This document shows, in pieces, positions 7,701-17,397 of a stretch of DNA of 64,000 nucleotides. The stretch comes from JAGQOZ01 sp041399205 (GTDB taxonomy: Bacteria; Planctomycetota; Planctomycetia; Pirellulales; Pirellulaceae): NCBI GenBank assembly GCA_041399205.1, contig JAWKTK010000003.1, positions 1 through 64,000 on the forward strand, written 5' to 3'. The translations under genes were made by a program, and so were the position numbers. Each line of letters starts with the position of its first letter. The first letter of the stretch is position 1. Below the pieces are notes generated by a model, which was given only the letters and a program-made list of their open reading frames with translations, searched no databases and was not told the DNA's origin.

Positions 7701-8856
7701 ATGCCATCCCGAACTTCGCTCGAAACGCTTTTCGTATTGCTATCATGCATTGTCATTTTTTCAATTCCGCCGACGGCGTCGGGCGGGACCTTGGATGGTG
7801 TTCGGCGACAAGTGCGTAACGAACCAAAGCCAGCGGCGCCACGTTCGAATCGCCCAAGACCGGGACGAAGACGATGACAACGATTCCATCGTCGGAACGC
7901 TGGCCCAAGCCGCGTTTTCCGCCGCTTCGTCCAAGAAGTCGAAGCCCAAGCCGCGAGCCCATGCGCCGGCGCCGACCGCACCAAGACAAACGGCTCGAGC
8001 ATCTCGTCCGGCTCGACGACGGCCAGATCGTTCGCCTCGCTACAGCGGATTTGTTTCGTTCGCGCCTCCCGTTACCGAGCGAACCGTTGTGGTTTACGAA
8101 TCAAATCCAGCGTATGGTTCGCCCATTCTTGGCGAAGCCTATTCCGACCCAGTCTATCGAGCTCAAGCGGGGATCGATCCTAACTTGGGATATGATCCGG
8201 CCTATCCGCCGGGCAGCGGCGTGGCGCCGTATGCTCCGGTCCCGCTGGACGGTTCCGCTTTGCCTCCCGAACCAACTCCACTGGTTGGCAGCCAATGGTC
8301 TGATTCGGTCAATCTGCCGTCTCCCGCCCAAAGCATTGTCATTCCCGAAATCGCGTGGACAGATACCTGGAACGCACGTTTTCGCGCCGACTATGGTGGT
8401 GACTTTGATCAGCTGAGCCGTTTTGGATTCGATTTCCTGGCCGTGGCGGATCGAAGTTTTGGTATCGACACCAGCGTGAATATGAACTGGGAAGAACTGT
8501 CTCCATTCGATCGCGACCATCTTTGGCTGGGCGATGTCAACCTGGTCTACGAATTGGTGCACACGCAACGGTTCAAGGGACGCGCCGGGGCAGGCGTGCA
8601 ATGGTTGGCAGATTCCTATGGAGGCGAAGCTGGTTTTAACCTGACACTGGGCGTCGATTGGCAAATTGCCAAGCGGCTGATCGCCACCGGCGAAGTCGAC
8701 CTGGGTACGCTAGGTGCCGCCGAGCACTTTCATACCAAAGCGACGCTCGGTTACGCCCTTGGTGACAATGTGGAATGGTTCGCCTCCTATGACCACCGCG
8801 ATATTGGTGGCGTTGTCATTGATGGCGTGTCAACGGGACTAGGCTTCCGGTTCTAG
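7701..8856 (+). CDS. Probable outer-membrane protein, frameshifted near its N terminus
   Basis: The ATG at 7701, with AAGGA nine bases upstream, opens a signal peptide (SLETLFVLLSCIVIFSIPP) followed by GTLDGVRRQVRNEPKPAAP. That frame stops at 7875. From about 7858 the next frame continues DRDEDDDNDSIVGTLAQAAF to 8856. One base must be skipped around 7850-7862 to join them. The mature part has a Pro/Ala/Arg-rich stretch, a Pro/Tyr-rich stretch, then about 180 residues of alternating strands with repeated Trp/Tyr/Phe (WNARFRADYGGDFDQ, FGFDFLAVADRS, VEWFASYDHRDIGG) ending in a terminal aromatic (GLGFRF), which suggests a small beta-barrel. I do not recognise the family. An alternative frame without signal peptide opens at 7606. 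Confidence 0.6.
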
Positions 8857-8870
8857 AATTACCCGAACCA

Positions 8871-8892
8871 AGCATTCGGCAATCCGAATGCT
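8871..8892 (+). terminator. Hairpin after the outer-membrane-like gene
   Basis: AGCATTCGG-CAAT-CCGAATGCT, a nine-base perfect stem 14 bases after the stop. Only a weak TTT follows, so the terminator role is tentative. Confidence 0.45.
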
Positions 8893-9197
8893 TTCAATCG
8901 GCTTTCCGCACGGTACTTTTTGAACAGAACCGGCAATCGAAACAAGTTGCCGTGCCGGTCTACTTTTCCTGATCGGCGGCGCGAAAAAGCCTTGATGTCG
9001 TAACTACGACAGTCGATCACCGTAGAAGCAGCGTCAAGGCAAGGCAACTACTTGCTGGCACGCGCCAGACGAGTGGATTCTTACGTGACTAGAGTCTTTG
9101 TCGTGAACAACAGCAAGCTCCAGAGCCACAGGAAAGACTACGCGTCATTGCGAAAAACTTGAAACTTAGTTCATTAGCGATTGCTGGGGGGCAGGAA
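8893..9197. other. Intergenic gap
   Basis: About 300 bases between the outer-membrane-like gene and the response regulator. I see no gene or clear regulatory element. Confidence 0.4.
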
Positions 9198-9908
9198 ATG
9201 AACGAAACAGTGTATATCGTGCAAAACGATAGCAGTGTCAGCCATCAAGTGGCGACGTTATTGATCAGCCGTGGCCGCGCGGCCAAGGTGCTGGAGTCGG
9301 CTGAAGCGTTGTTGGAGCGAGTGACTTCGCGAGTATCACCCGATCCACAATGTTTGGTTTGCGATATTCAACTTCCCTTGTTGGGCGGTTTGGCTTTGAT
9401 GACGGAATTGCGGAAGCGGCGAGTTTACTTGCCGACCGTTTTCTATACCGAACGGCCGAACCTGGTAGACGCCGTCAAAGCGATTCGTTTGGGTGCCTTA
9501 GACGTGATTGAGCGAAGTTCGGACCACGAACGATTGATTCAATCGGTAGGCGATGCCCTGAACCACTATCGCAGCACTTGGCAGATGGAACAGCGTCGTC
9601 GATCCACGCTGGAACGCCTGCGTTCGCTTAGTGACGGCGAACAACAAGTGCTGGATGGAATTCTGCGAGGTATGTTGAACAAAGAAATCGCCAGCACGCT
9701 GCAGCTGAGTATTCGCACGGTGGAACAACGTCGTCGACAGATCTTTCGCAAGCTAGATGTGCAGCATCCGGCCGCCCTGGCTCAACGCGTTGTCGAAGCA
9801 ACGAATAGTTCGTGGGAAGACACCATTCAAGATCAACAACAGCCGTTGGGAACAAACTTTTTTTTCCTCGCCATCCCTAGCGTTTCACCAATGCCTCAGC
9901 TGGTCTGA
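9198..9908 (+). CDS. FixJ/NarL-type response regulator
   Basis: A 236-residue two-domain regulator. The ATG at 9198 is preferred over an upstream TTG (9159) because the receiver domain starts right after it and AGGA precedes it. The receiver, about residues 4-115, keeps the phospho-acceptor Asp (CLVCDIQLPLLGG) and the Thr (FYTERPN). However, one of the two N-terminal acidic residues is Asn (VQNDSSV), and the usual Lys-Pro after beta-5 is Arg-Ser (DVIERSS). The C-terminal LuxR helix-turn-helix is standard (LSDGEQQVLDGILRGMLNKE, SIRTVEQRRRQIFRKL). Phosphorylation may be weak or altered. The partner kinase is unknown; the hybrid kinase at 11283 is the nearest. Confidence 0.85.
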   Translation: MNETVYIVQNDSSVSHQVATLLISRGRAAKVLESAEALLERVTSRVSPDPQCLVCDIQLPLLGGLALMTELRKRRVYLPTVFYTERPNLVDAVKAIRLGALDVIERSSDHERLIQSVGDALNHYRSTWQMEQRRRSTLERLRSLSDGEQQVLDGILRGMLNKEIASTLQLSIRTVEQRRRQIFRKLDVQHPAALAQRVVEATNSSWEDTIQDQQQPLGTNFFFLAIPSVSPMPQLV

Positions 9909-9944
9909 CAGACTACCGAGTCATACGTGAACTGTCCTCAGGAA

Positions 9945-9977
9945 CGGCCGGCACGCACGGAACCGCGGTGCCGGCCG
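9945..9977. terminator. Strong GC hairpin between convergent genes
   Basis: CGGCCGGCAC and GTGCCGGCCG form a perfect ten-base stem with a 13-base loop, between the ends of two convergent genes. There is no T-run, so it may be a factor-assisted or bidirectional terminator or just a stable mRNA end. Confidence 0.45.
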
Positions 9978-10091
9978 ATTCGCGACTAGCGGAAACTAGA
10001 TGGTGATTGGGACGTCACTCGCTTGTTCATGGCTGTCAGTGCCCACCTATCGAATCATGCTCCGAATTCGATCGTTCGCATGCCATCGAAT

Positions 10092-11126
10092 TCAACGGTC
10101 CCGGTGACGCGTTGCAACACGACGCCGCAACCATAACAAACCCGCGAACAACACGCTGGGCGGGAACAGTGGCTCTGGGACCGAGTGAGAGAACTCAGGT
10201 CGAGGCCCGTGGCAATTGCCGTCAAAGCAGCCGTTGTTATTGAACGCGAAAACAAAATCACTTGAATTGAATTCGCCGTCTTGATCCCAATCGCCCGTGG
10301 CCCAAGTCGAATTGCCCACGATGTCATCTTCAAATTCGGCGGCTTGGAATACTAAGACCAGGTCATGCGTGCCAAAGATTCCATCTAAATCGACATCGCC
10401 AATGTAGGTGTCGAATTGCTGGGTAACCGATTCGTAAATATCGCTTGAGTTCAGCACGCCGTCATCCCAAACGTCATAGATGGGATTCGGATCGTTCCTT
10501 CGAATCGCCGCGCCCAGCGTATCAATGTCATTCACACTCAACTGGCCATCTAAATCAAAATCTCCGGGTAGCCAGCGCAGGAATCTGGTTGGCGATACAA
10601 CCACGCTGCCGGCATCAAATGCGCCGAAGTAGTCAGAAAACGCATTGAATGTGGCTTCTTCGTCGGTTGTGGATTCCAATGAAAACCGCGTAAACATGTG
10701 AGATGGCAGGTTGACGTCACACACAAACTGTCGATCCACAATCGGGCACGTGATGTCATTGTCGTCCGGATCGGTTCGCTTCAAAAATTCGATGCGACCA
10801 GGATCTAGAAACGCGCCCGTTAGTGAAGTCAGCGGATGGTACAACCGTTCGGAAAGGCGCGTGCCATTCAGGTCGATCGGCGTTGCGGATTGCCCGTGCA
10901 AGACAAGTCGGTCCGACTGAATGTACGCCAAGCCGGTATCGTGGTGTAAGCGGATTTCGACCAGTCCTAGCAGTTGATAAGATCCCAGCGGTCCAATCAA
11001 TCCGCCGTTGACTCGAACCGTTTCTCCCGAGTCTGCGGCGACAAATGACACAACTTCGGTCTGCGACAGTACGCTAGATGACCAAATCAACCCCCAACAG
11101 CAGGCGAAAATTATCTGGCGGCACAT
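10092..11126 (-). CDS. Secreted protein with EF-hand/dockerin-like repeats and PEP-CTERM-like tail
   Basis: A 344-residue protein. Start 11126 is chosen for GGAG seven bases upstream and a following signal peptide (CRQIIFACCWGLIWSSSVLS). The middle is an unrecognised beta-rich region. From about residue 190 come calcium-binding, dockerin-like loops: GDFDLDGQLSVNDIDTL, GDVDLDGIFGTHDLVLVFQ and GDWDQDGEFNSSDFVFAF. The C terminus reads SVPEPLFPP, then a short hydrophobic stretch (SVLFAGLLWL), then an Arg cluster, the layout of a PEP-CTERM sorting signal read by exosortase. No exosortase gene lies in the window. Function is unknown; it is presumably anchored or released at the cell surface. Confidence 0.75.
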   Translation of the reverse strand: MCRQIIFACCWGLIWSSSVLSQTEVVSFVAADSGETVRVNGGLIGPLGSYQLLGLVEIRLHHDTGLAYIQSDRLVLHGQSATPIDLNGTRLSERLYHPLTSLTGAFLDPGRIEFLKRTDPDDNDITCPIVDRQFVCDVNLPSHMFTRFSLESTTDEEATFNAFSDYFGAFDAGSVVVSPTRFLRWLPGDFDLDGQLSVNDIDTLGAAIRRNDPNPIYDVWDDGVLNSSDIYESVTQQFDTYIGDVDLDGIFGTHDLVLVFQAAEFEDDIVGNSTWATGDWDQDGEFNSSDFVFAFNNNGCFDGNCHGPRPEFSHSVPEPLFPPSVLFAGLLWLRRRVATRHRDR

Positions 11127-11282
11127 GGATCTACTCCGAAGGAAACAGCAAAAAGGACAGTTCAAAGGCTTGCTAATTCATGCCTGCATCAAAGTCGGAT
11201 TTGTGACAGAGGAATTTCGCCGACCACCATATTGACGTATAAAATGCAAACTGCAAACTTTCTTTTTAGGAGATAAGGTTAC

Positions 11283-13689
11283 GTGGACAATGACAACGGC
11301 GGTAAACAATTCGTTCCTGGTTTGTCTGTGGGCGAACCCCAAGCCAAAGACGAATCAACGCGTACGGATTGGCACCAGCGGTACGTCGACCTCTATGATC
11401 GAGCTCCCGTCGGATACTGCTCCATTGACCATGTTGGGCGAATCACGCACTTCAATACCACGTTTGCCCGGATAGTGGAATCCGAGCATTCGACGCTGAT
11501 CGGCAAATCCTTGTCGAAGATTGTGGTCCCGGAAGACCAAAACAAACTCGCCGAATTCTTGAGCTTGGTTACCCATTCGAACCGCACATCACTTGCGCCT
11601 CCCGAAGCCGCGTCACATTCGTGCGAAGTTCGCTTTCAGACCGCTGGTCAGATCGGACGTTGGGCGCAGTTGATGACCAAGTATGTGCGAGCCTCATCGG
11701 ACGACAACGAACCGAATTCGTTTGTCCGTTTGGTGGTCAACGACATTACCGCTCGAAAACTAATGGAGCTCAATCTAAAAACCAGCGAACAACATCTTCG
11801 CGAAGCCCAATCGATCGCGAAATTGGGGAGCTTCCATTGGGACTACGGTTCCGAGCACGTGTTTTGGTCCGACGAAACTTATCGCATTTTTGGCCGCGAC
11901 CCCAACACGTTCACGCCCAGCCTTCAATCCTATTTGGAATTGATCCATCCTGACGATCAACAGCGCATACAACAACGCATCCAGGAAGTCATGGAAAGAC
12001 AAGGCAGTTTTGACCACGAATACCGAGTGACCTTGCCGGATGGTTCAGAACGCTGGCTTCATGCTCGAGGCCGCACGGTGTCGGGCCCGCACGGTGATGG
12101 CACTCGTTTGAGCGGAACCTGCCAAGACATCACGCTTCGCAAGGCGTCCCAAGCAAAACTCCAGCAAAGCGAACGCCTGTTGCAGATTGTCACCGGTACC
12201 GCTCGCGTAGGACTGGTCGTGATCGACCGATCACATCGATACGTTTACGCCAACGCGACGTTTGCTTCGATTCTGCGATTGCCCGAGTCTGATTTCACTG
12301 GAACTCGTGTTGCAGATCTACCGCATTCGCTGTACGAACGCCAGGTTAAAGTTTGGTTGGATCGAGGATTCTGTGGCGAACAAGTGGACGAAGAACTGTC
12401 GGTCACCACTTCGACACAAGTCCTGCATTTTGCGCTCAACTGTGAACCGATTTGGGAAGGTGGACGAGTAGAACACGTGGTGGCCGTGTTGATGGATATC
12501 ACGGAGCAACGTAATACGGAAGAACAACTTCGCCAAGCACAAAAGATGGAAGCTGTTGGTCAACTCGCGGGCGGCGTGGCGCACGATTTCAACAATCTGC
12601 TAACGGTGATTCGAGGCTACACAGACTTGATGCAAAGCCATTGTCATCCGGCAGATCCGAATGCCGAATGGCTGGAAGAAATTAGCACTGCTGTAGAGCG
12701 AGCGTCCGATTTGACCAAAAGTCTGTTGGCCTATAGTCGCCGCCAAATGCGAACACTGGAAGCCGTGAACTTGAACCGCAGCATCGAAGAATCGCTGAAG
12801 CTGTTGCAGCGTTCCGTTGGAGATGGAGTCGAGATTTCTCTGGCGTTGGCTCCAGATCTCGATTCGGTTTGGGCCGATCGAAGCGAAGTAGCGCAGGTTC
12901 TGTTGAATCTCTCCAACAATGCCCGGGACGCCATGCACGGGCAAGGCAGTTTCGAAATTGCCACCAGTCACGTCCGGTTCATGGAAGCGACCATCGTAGG
13001 TACCAAGAAGCTACCAGCGGGAAACTACATTCATTTGATGGTGGCCGATAGCGGTTGTGGCATGTCGGAAGACATTCGTCGCCGCGTCTTCGAGCCGTTC
13101 TTCACAACCAAAGATGTTGGACAAGGTACAGGACTGGGGCTTTCGATGGTACACGGTATTGTGGACAGCTCCGGTAGCCATCGATGTTGTTACTCGCGAA
13201 GGTCAAGGAACTTGCTTTCACATCTATTTGCCGCAACTACCGCAATTAATCTCTCCTGCCGCAGCTGGCCGCAAGCAACGTTCGATCGAAACGGGCCACG
13301 AGACAATTCTGTTGGTGGAAGACAATGTGGCCGTCCAGCGCCTAGCGGCCTCGGTTCTTCGGCGACTAGGGTATACGGTATTGGAAGCGAATTCCGCGCA
13401 AGAGGTCGAACAGCGTTATTTGCCAGCGTTACCGTCAGTTGACTTGTTGGTCACCGACATTGTAATGCCGGGAATGAACGGCGAAGCCTTGGCGGAATCA
13501 CTCCAACAAAAGAAGCCAGACCTTCCGGTTCTGCTGATGTCTGGATTCGTGCGTGACGGCGTCGCGTCACATTTGATTTCACACGATCGCGTTCATTTTC
13601 TGCATAAACCGTTTTCGCCAGACGAACTGGCTGCGTATGTTCGCGACGCATTGGATTCGAACAACGACCAGAAACCACAGACCGACTGA
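11283..13689 (+). CDS. Hybrid PAS sensor histidine kinase with receiver domain (frameshifted)
   Basis: Starts with GTG at 11283, nine bases after GGAG. Three PAS-type sensor regions lie near residues 35-155, 170-300 (SFHWDY, YRVTLPDGSERWLHARG) and 305-420. The HisKA domain follows with the phospho-acceptor His in GGVAHDFNNLLTVIRGY (about residue 431), then the HATPase domain with N box LLNLSNNARDAM, DSGCGMS and GTGLGLSMV. At about 13176 the frame is lost (DSSGS then nonsense to 13442). One base further on, the next frame resumes with IDVVTREGQGTCFHIYLP and a receiver domain carrying LLVTDIVMPGMNG and HKPF. Joined, it gives about 800 residues, typical of soluble hybrid kinases. No membrane segment is seen, so the sensor is probably cytoplasmic. 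Confidence 0.85.
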
Positions 13690-13738
13690 AAACGAGTAGA
13701 AAACGCTGGCCGCCATTGCTGATAGCAACGACACGAAA

Positions 13739-13774
13739 AAAGGGGCGAATCCAGCGATGCGGATTCGCCCCTTT
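13739..13774. terminator. Terminator between convergent genes
   Basis: AAAGGGGCGAATCC and GGATTCGCCCCTTT form a 14-base stem with loop AGCGATGC. Read on the minus strand a six-T run follows, so it mainly ends the 15437-13809 gene. On the plus strand it can also act on the histidine kinase gene. Confidence 0.85.
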
Positions 13775-13808
13775 GCAAGAACATGTTCCAGCTACCTAAC
13801 AAGTGACA

Positions 13809-15437
13809 TTAGAATCCAGCAGCTGCGGCTTGTTGACCGCTGACGGCAGCTTTTCCAAGCAATTCCAAGACGCCTTCTTCCAATTCAAAGCGGTAGGTAA
13901 ACCCGCTGCTGATTGGCATCACGTTCAGTCGCACATGATCATTGCCTGACTCCAGACCGTCAATCATTGCGGCTACCGCCGGATTGTCTTCCATGGACTG
14001 AGCAAACTTCAGCAGCGGCAGCATCTTGACCACAAATTGTAGCGGCATGATTTTCTTCGCCGGAGCAGCCTTGCTGGTGCTGATCATCTTCTGTAGGTGT
14101 GCCTTGGGTGAAGTTCCCATCGAAACGTAGACGGCGTTTTCTGCCGCGCCGATACAGACTTCCAACTCGCCGTTGAAAATCTTGTTGACATATTCGTCAT
14201 CTGGTACGGCAACAGCCAAATCGTGGTAGCGAATACCTTCTTTCGTTTCTGCATTGAAGTTCAATTTAGTAAACGAAATTTCGGATTCCTTTTTGGCCAT
14301 TTCGACGATGTCTTGCACCATCTTTTCTACTTTGGCGCTGTCCGCCACGTGCGCGGCCATCGCCATCGTCATTTCCTTCTCTTCCAAGACAACCGACATG
14401 GCTGCGTCCAATTTGCCCGTCTTGATCGTCTCGATAAAGACATCAAAAATTCCGTCGACCAACGCTTCAGCGGCAGCTCGACCGGCATCATCTAATTCGT
14501 CATCGTTTTGAAGTTCCTTCAATGTTGACTTCTTGACGGTCTGCATCTGTTCGATGGTCTGATCGATTTTGTCTTCCGCAACCACGCCAGCAAATGCGCC
14601 GGAGATGGCCGCGTCTTCAATCAAGAATCCAGAAAACTTCGTCGACACGTCGGCTGAATACGCCATTTCTTTGGCTAGTTCCGTACCTTCTTTGGCCGTG
14701 ACCGACATGTCCATGAATAACCGTTTATCACCTTGGTCAATGTTCAGTCCCAACGTGACTTGGTCCATTTGATTGATTGCCTTCTCCATTTCAGCAAGCG
14801 AAGCCTTGGCCGACGCGGCGGCGTCTTCGTCATCAATGTCCGCCAATCCCTGCTGTAGACCAGCATTCAGCTGCTGGATCGCCATGTCTCGCAATTCGGC
14901 CGGAATATTCTGGACGAAGACTCGAACACCAATGTCATAGGACGTGTTCAAGCCGCCGAGCAATTGCTCGGGGTTGCCGGGAAGATCGTCCAACGCTTCG
15001 ACCGTTTGACCCAAGAACGCCCAACCGTTGTGCTCTTTCACAAAAATCGACTGCGGTCCTTGTAGCTCCAGGACGCCATCGCCAGCATCTTCGGCCGCAC
15101 CCACTTGTTCTTCGATGTTACCCAAGAATCGCTTCAAATCAGTCACGGGCACAAAGCCCAAAACCTTGGGCTGTCCACCTTCCAAAGTGACAACGACACC
15201 AATGGGTGATTCGCCGTTGATGCCCTGCAGATAATTCTTGACGGTGGGCAGAAAGAATTGACCAAACGCTGAAGTCCCCGTGGCACCCATCAGGTATTCC
15301 ACGTCCGAGACCAAATTATCGGTGCCTTCGATCGATACCACCAATACCGGATCTGCCGCCAAGCTTGATTGCACCCAACCAAAGCCCTGGAAAAGACAAC
15401 TTGCCAAAAGCAAGACTGTTAATTTGGGAAATTTCAT
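13809..15437 (-). CDS. Large secreted planctomycete protein of unknown function
   Basis: A 542-residue protein. Start 15437 is used because the signal peptide (KFPKLTVLLLASCLFQGFGW ... SSLAADP) begins there and AGGAG lies about ten bases upstream; an earlier ATG at 15467 adds only ten unneeded residues. The mature protein is acidic with alternating helices and strands (LMGATGTSAFGQFFLPTVK, GWAFLGQTVEAL, LGLNIDQGDKRLFMDMSV) and a C-terminal Ala/Gln-rich tail (SGQQAAAAGF). I recognise no catalytic motif. Similar long exported proteins of unknown role are common in planctomycetes. It has its own terminator and stands alone, with a long upstream gap that could hold its promoter. Confidence 0.7.
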   Translation of the reverse strand: MKFPKLTVLLLASCLFQGFGWVQSSLAADPVLVVSIEGTDNLVSDVEYLMGATGTSAFGQFFLPTVKNYLQGINGESPIGVVVTLEGGQPKVLGFVPVTDLKRFLGNIEEQVGAAEDAGDGVLELQGPQSIFVKEHNGWAFLGQTVEALDDLPGNPEQLLGGLNTSYDIGVRVFVQNIPAELRDMAIQQLNAGLQQGLADIDDEDAAASAKASLAEMEKAINQMDQVTLGLNIDQGDKRLFMDMSVTAKEGTELAKEMAYSADVSTKFSGFLIEDAAISGAFAGVVAEDKIDQTIEQMQTVKKSTLKELQNDDELDDAGRAAAEALVDGIFDVFIETIKTGKLDAAMSVVLEEKEMTMAMAAHVADSAKVEKMVQDIVEMAKKESEISFTKLNFNAETKEGIRYHDLAVAVPDDEYVNKIFNGELEVCIGAAENAVYVSMGTSPKAHLQKMISTSKAAPAKKIMPLQFVVKMLPLLKFAQSMEDNPAVAAMIDGLESGNDHVRLNVMPISSGFTYRFELEEGVLELLGKAAVSGQQAAAAGF

Positions 15438-16003
15438 TGCTAGACAAACTCCTAAGAATCGAAACATTTTTATCTTTACGTCGCGGCGACCACCGAACCA
15501 AATCGAACAGCGAATATTCGAAAATGACGAACCACGCCAGATCGAGTCGCCCTGTGTTGAATCCGCTCGGATGGCGTGAAAAACCTGAAGAATTCGCCAC
15601 GAAGAACTCTACCTTCACGATTGGACCGAAGTTTCAGAATTGCCGGCGCTTCCTGTGAATATTGCGCGGAATACGCAGGCTAAAGGGGACAGAGCCGACT
15701 CCAGTCGCGTGAATAATAGAGGCTATCCGGATTGCCCCGCGTCGGACGTCCGACAAAGTATCGTTCTTTGTTGGCCCCAATTACGAAGCACTACTACTGG
15801 CGGGCCTCGCTGGCCCAATGCAACTTTACCGCAGCAGGAGTTTGCTGTCACGTAGAAGAGTCCCCAAGAAACGGACCTACGCGAAGAACGAAGGTGGCAA
15901 TTCACCGCTCGTACCTCGCCAACGATAGCAGCGGCAGGCAGGAAACGTCACCAAAGCTTAGATTGCAGAACCGAACCAACCGTAAGAACGAATCACAAAG
16001 AAA
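15438..16003. other. Intergenic gap, mostly featureless
   Basis: About 570 bases between the divergent secreted-protein gene and the terminator of the 16327-16067 gene. The plus-strand frames here are short and lack family signatures. The only notable text is AAAGGGGACAGAGCCGACT (15683-15700), listed separately. Confidence 0.4.
15683..15700 (+). repeat. GGGGACAGAGCCGACT motif, possible REP-type relic
   Basis: From memory, a GGGGACAG-type sequence often flanks REP-associated transposases in many bacteria. Only one copy is seen here and no coding remnant accompanies it, so this is a weak call. Confidence 0.25.
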
Positions 16004-16030
16004 AAAACACAGGCGAAAGGCCTGTGTTTT
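16004..16030 (-). terminator. Terminator of the small membrane protein gene
   Basis: Perfect 11-base stem AAAACACAGGC / GCCTGTGTTTT with a five-base loop. On the minus strand it is followed by a run of seven T. It ends the 17120-16067 transcript. Confidence 0.85.
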
Positions 16031-16066
16031 GTATGAGATCAAAAACGCACGAGTAAGCAGTAAGAT

Positions 16067-16327
16067 CTACTTCCACCAAGGGTAGCTGCCGTAGCGAGAC
16101 AGCTCCATGTACAGCAGGATGCAGCCGGTCAGTACGCAGAGGAATGAAACGACCAGCATCACGGTATAGACATCCGTATCCGGTTTGACGATGGCAACTT
16201 TTTCTGCTGCGGATTTCTTTACCCTAGGAGCTTTTTCCTTCTTGGGCTTCTTTTCTTTCTTCGGCTTCGGCGACTTCTCGGCCTTAACTGGCTTTTCCTT
16301 ATCGGACTTTCGTTTGAACACTGTCAC
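16067..16327 (-). CDS. Small Lys-rich single-pass membrane protein
   Basis: An 86-residue protein. The first about 50 residues are almost entirely Lys/Pro/Glu/Ala (KAEKSPKPKKEKKPKKEK). One membrane helix follows (TVMLVVSFLCVLTGCILLYM) and a short tail, SRYGSYPWWK. Its start overlaps the end of the upstream coiled-coil gene by 29 bases, so the two are an operon and translation is probably coupled. It has no recognised family. The basic cytoplasmic arm could bind nucleic acid or acidic lipid, which is a guess. Confidence 0.7.
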   Translation of the reverse strand: MTVFKRKSDKEKPVKAEKSPKPKKEKKPKKEKAPRVKKSAAEKVAIVKPDTDVYTVMLVVSFLCVLTGCILLYMELSRYGSYPWWK

Positions 16328-17120
16328 CCTCCCGAATTGGAGCTTTTTTGTATTCAGTCAACAGTCGAGCAACGGCGCTGTCATAGGAAACGCGAGTCAC
16401 CACGCCTCGGCCCAGATACTTGTCTTGTCGCGAAACTTCGACCGTATGGCCCGGTTGCAAACCGTCATCTTTACCAATCGTGATTTCGATCAGATCGTTA
16501 CCCACCGATCGAACTTGTCCGTACAGCTTCGGCGGAATGCCGGTCACATCGCTGTCTTTGCTCAGGCCATTCACCTTCAGCACATTCGTAGACATGGCCA
16601 AATCTTCTTCCAGCTTTTGACGACGTCGTTCCAAGTTCGCTCGGATCGATTCCGCTTCATGAAGCTGGTCCGTGAGCTTTCGAACCGTTGCAAACTGAGC
16701 ATCGCGATCTTGCTGGGCATCCAAAATCTGCTGACGAAGATCCGTCACTTGAGCTTGAAGTTGATCGGACTGACGCTGCGCGTTTTCCACCGATTGAATG
16801 GCGTTTCGTTGTTGCGCCAACAGGTCTTGATACTGACGCTCTTTGGCTTCCAGCAGCTGCGTCTTCTCTTGAGCTCGTTGCTCTAGATTGACCAACGCTT
16901 CGCGCCGAGCGGCTCGTTCAAACGACAACGAAGTCTTAAGAGATTCTACTTCTGCCGCCAATCGATCTTTGTCCTGCCTAGTGGTATTCACTTGTTGCTG
17001 TACCGAAGCAACTTGTTCCTTCCAGTTGATGTGGGTCGAATAGACCGACACGGCAAACGCCATGAACATGACGCTCATGAACAAAATCAAGACGATAAAA
17101 ATCTTTCCGACCAGAGTCAT
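16299..17120 (-). CDS. Membrane-anchored coiled-coil protein with C-terminal beta domain
   Basis: A 273-residue protein. An N-terminal membrane anchor (IFIVLILFMSVMFMAFAVSV) is followed by a long coiled coil, about residues 30-185, rich in Gln/Glu/Arg (QVASVQQQVNTTRQDKDRL). A short beta-rich end follows (LYGQVRSVGNDLIEITIGKD, GHTVEVSRQDKYLGRGVVTR), similar in layout to MreC-type proteins but without clear family motifs. It is the first gene of a two-gene unit with the small Lys-rich protein. A role at the cell envelope is inferred from topology only. Confidence 0.75.
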   Translation of the reverse strand: MTLVGKIFIVLILFMSVMFMAFAVSVYSTHINWKEQVASVQQQVNTTRQDKDRLAAEVESLKTSLSFERAARREALVNLEQRAQEKTQLLEAKERQYQDLLAQQRNAIQSVENAQRQSDQLQAQVTDLRQQILDAQQDRDAQFATVRKLTDQLHEAESIRANLERRRQKLEEDLAMSTNVLKVNGLSKDSDVTGIPPKLYGQVRSVGNDLIEITIGKDDGLQPGHTVEVSRQDKYLGRGVVTRVSYDSAVARLLTEYKKAPIREGDSVQTKVR

Positions 17121-17397
17121 TCCTATCGTTCCTCTACTCTCTGCTATCTACCGGAGAAAGATACATGGGCTGATTTGAATTCCGAAACTCGAACACGCTC
17201 AGACGGCAAAAACACGTCGCAATCGGTTCTGCCGGGCCGCTCGAGCACTTATTGCCTCTAGAAAGGTCCAAACCAGGTAATTTCAAGCCCTCAGTATACT
17301 CACGGCGAATTCGCAATGTCAACGAAACGAGGTTAAATGCGAAGAATGGGCTGTTTGCGAAGTCAGGGACATGCGGGTTGCAGTGGTCGTAGCCCTC

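Noticed and set aside
15732..16085. Plus-strand frame of 117 codons
   Set aside because: It overlaps the terminator of the opposite gene, is very basic and low in structure, and has no ribosome-binding site.
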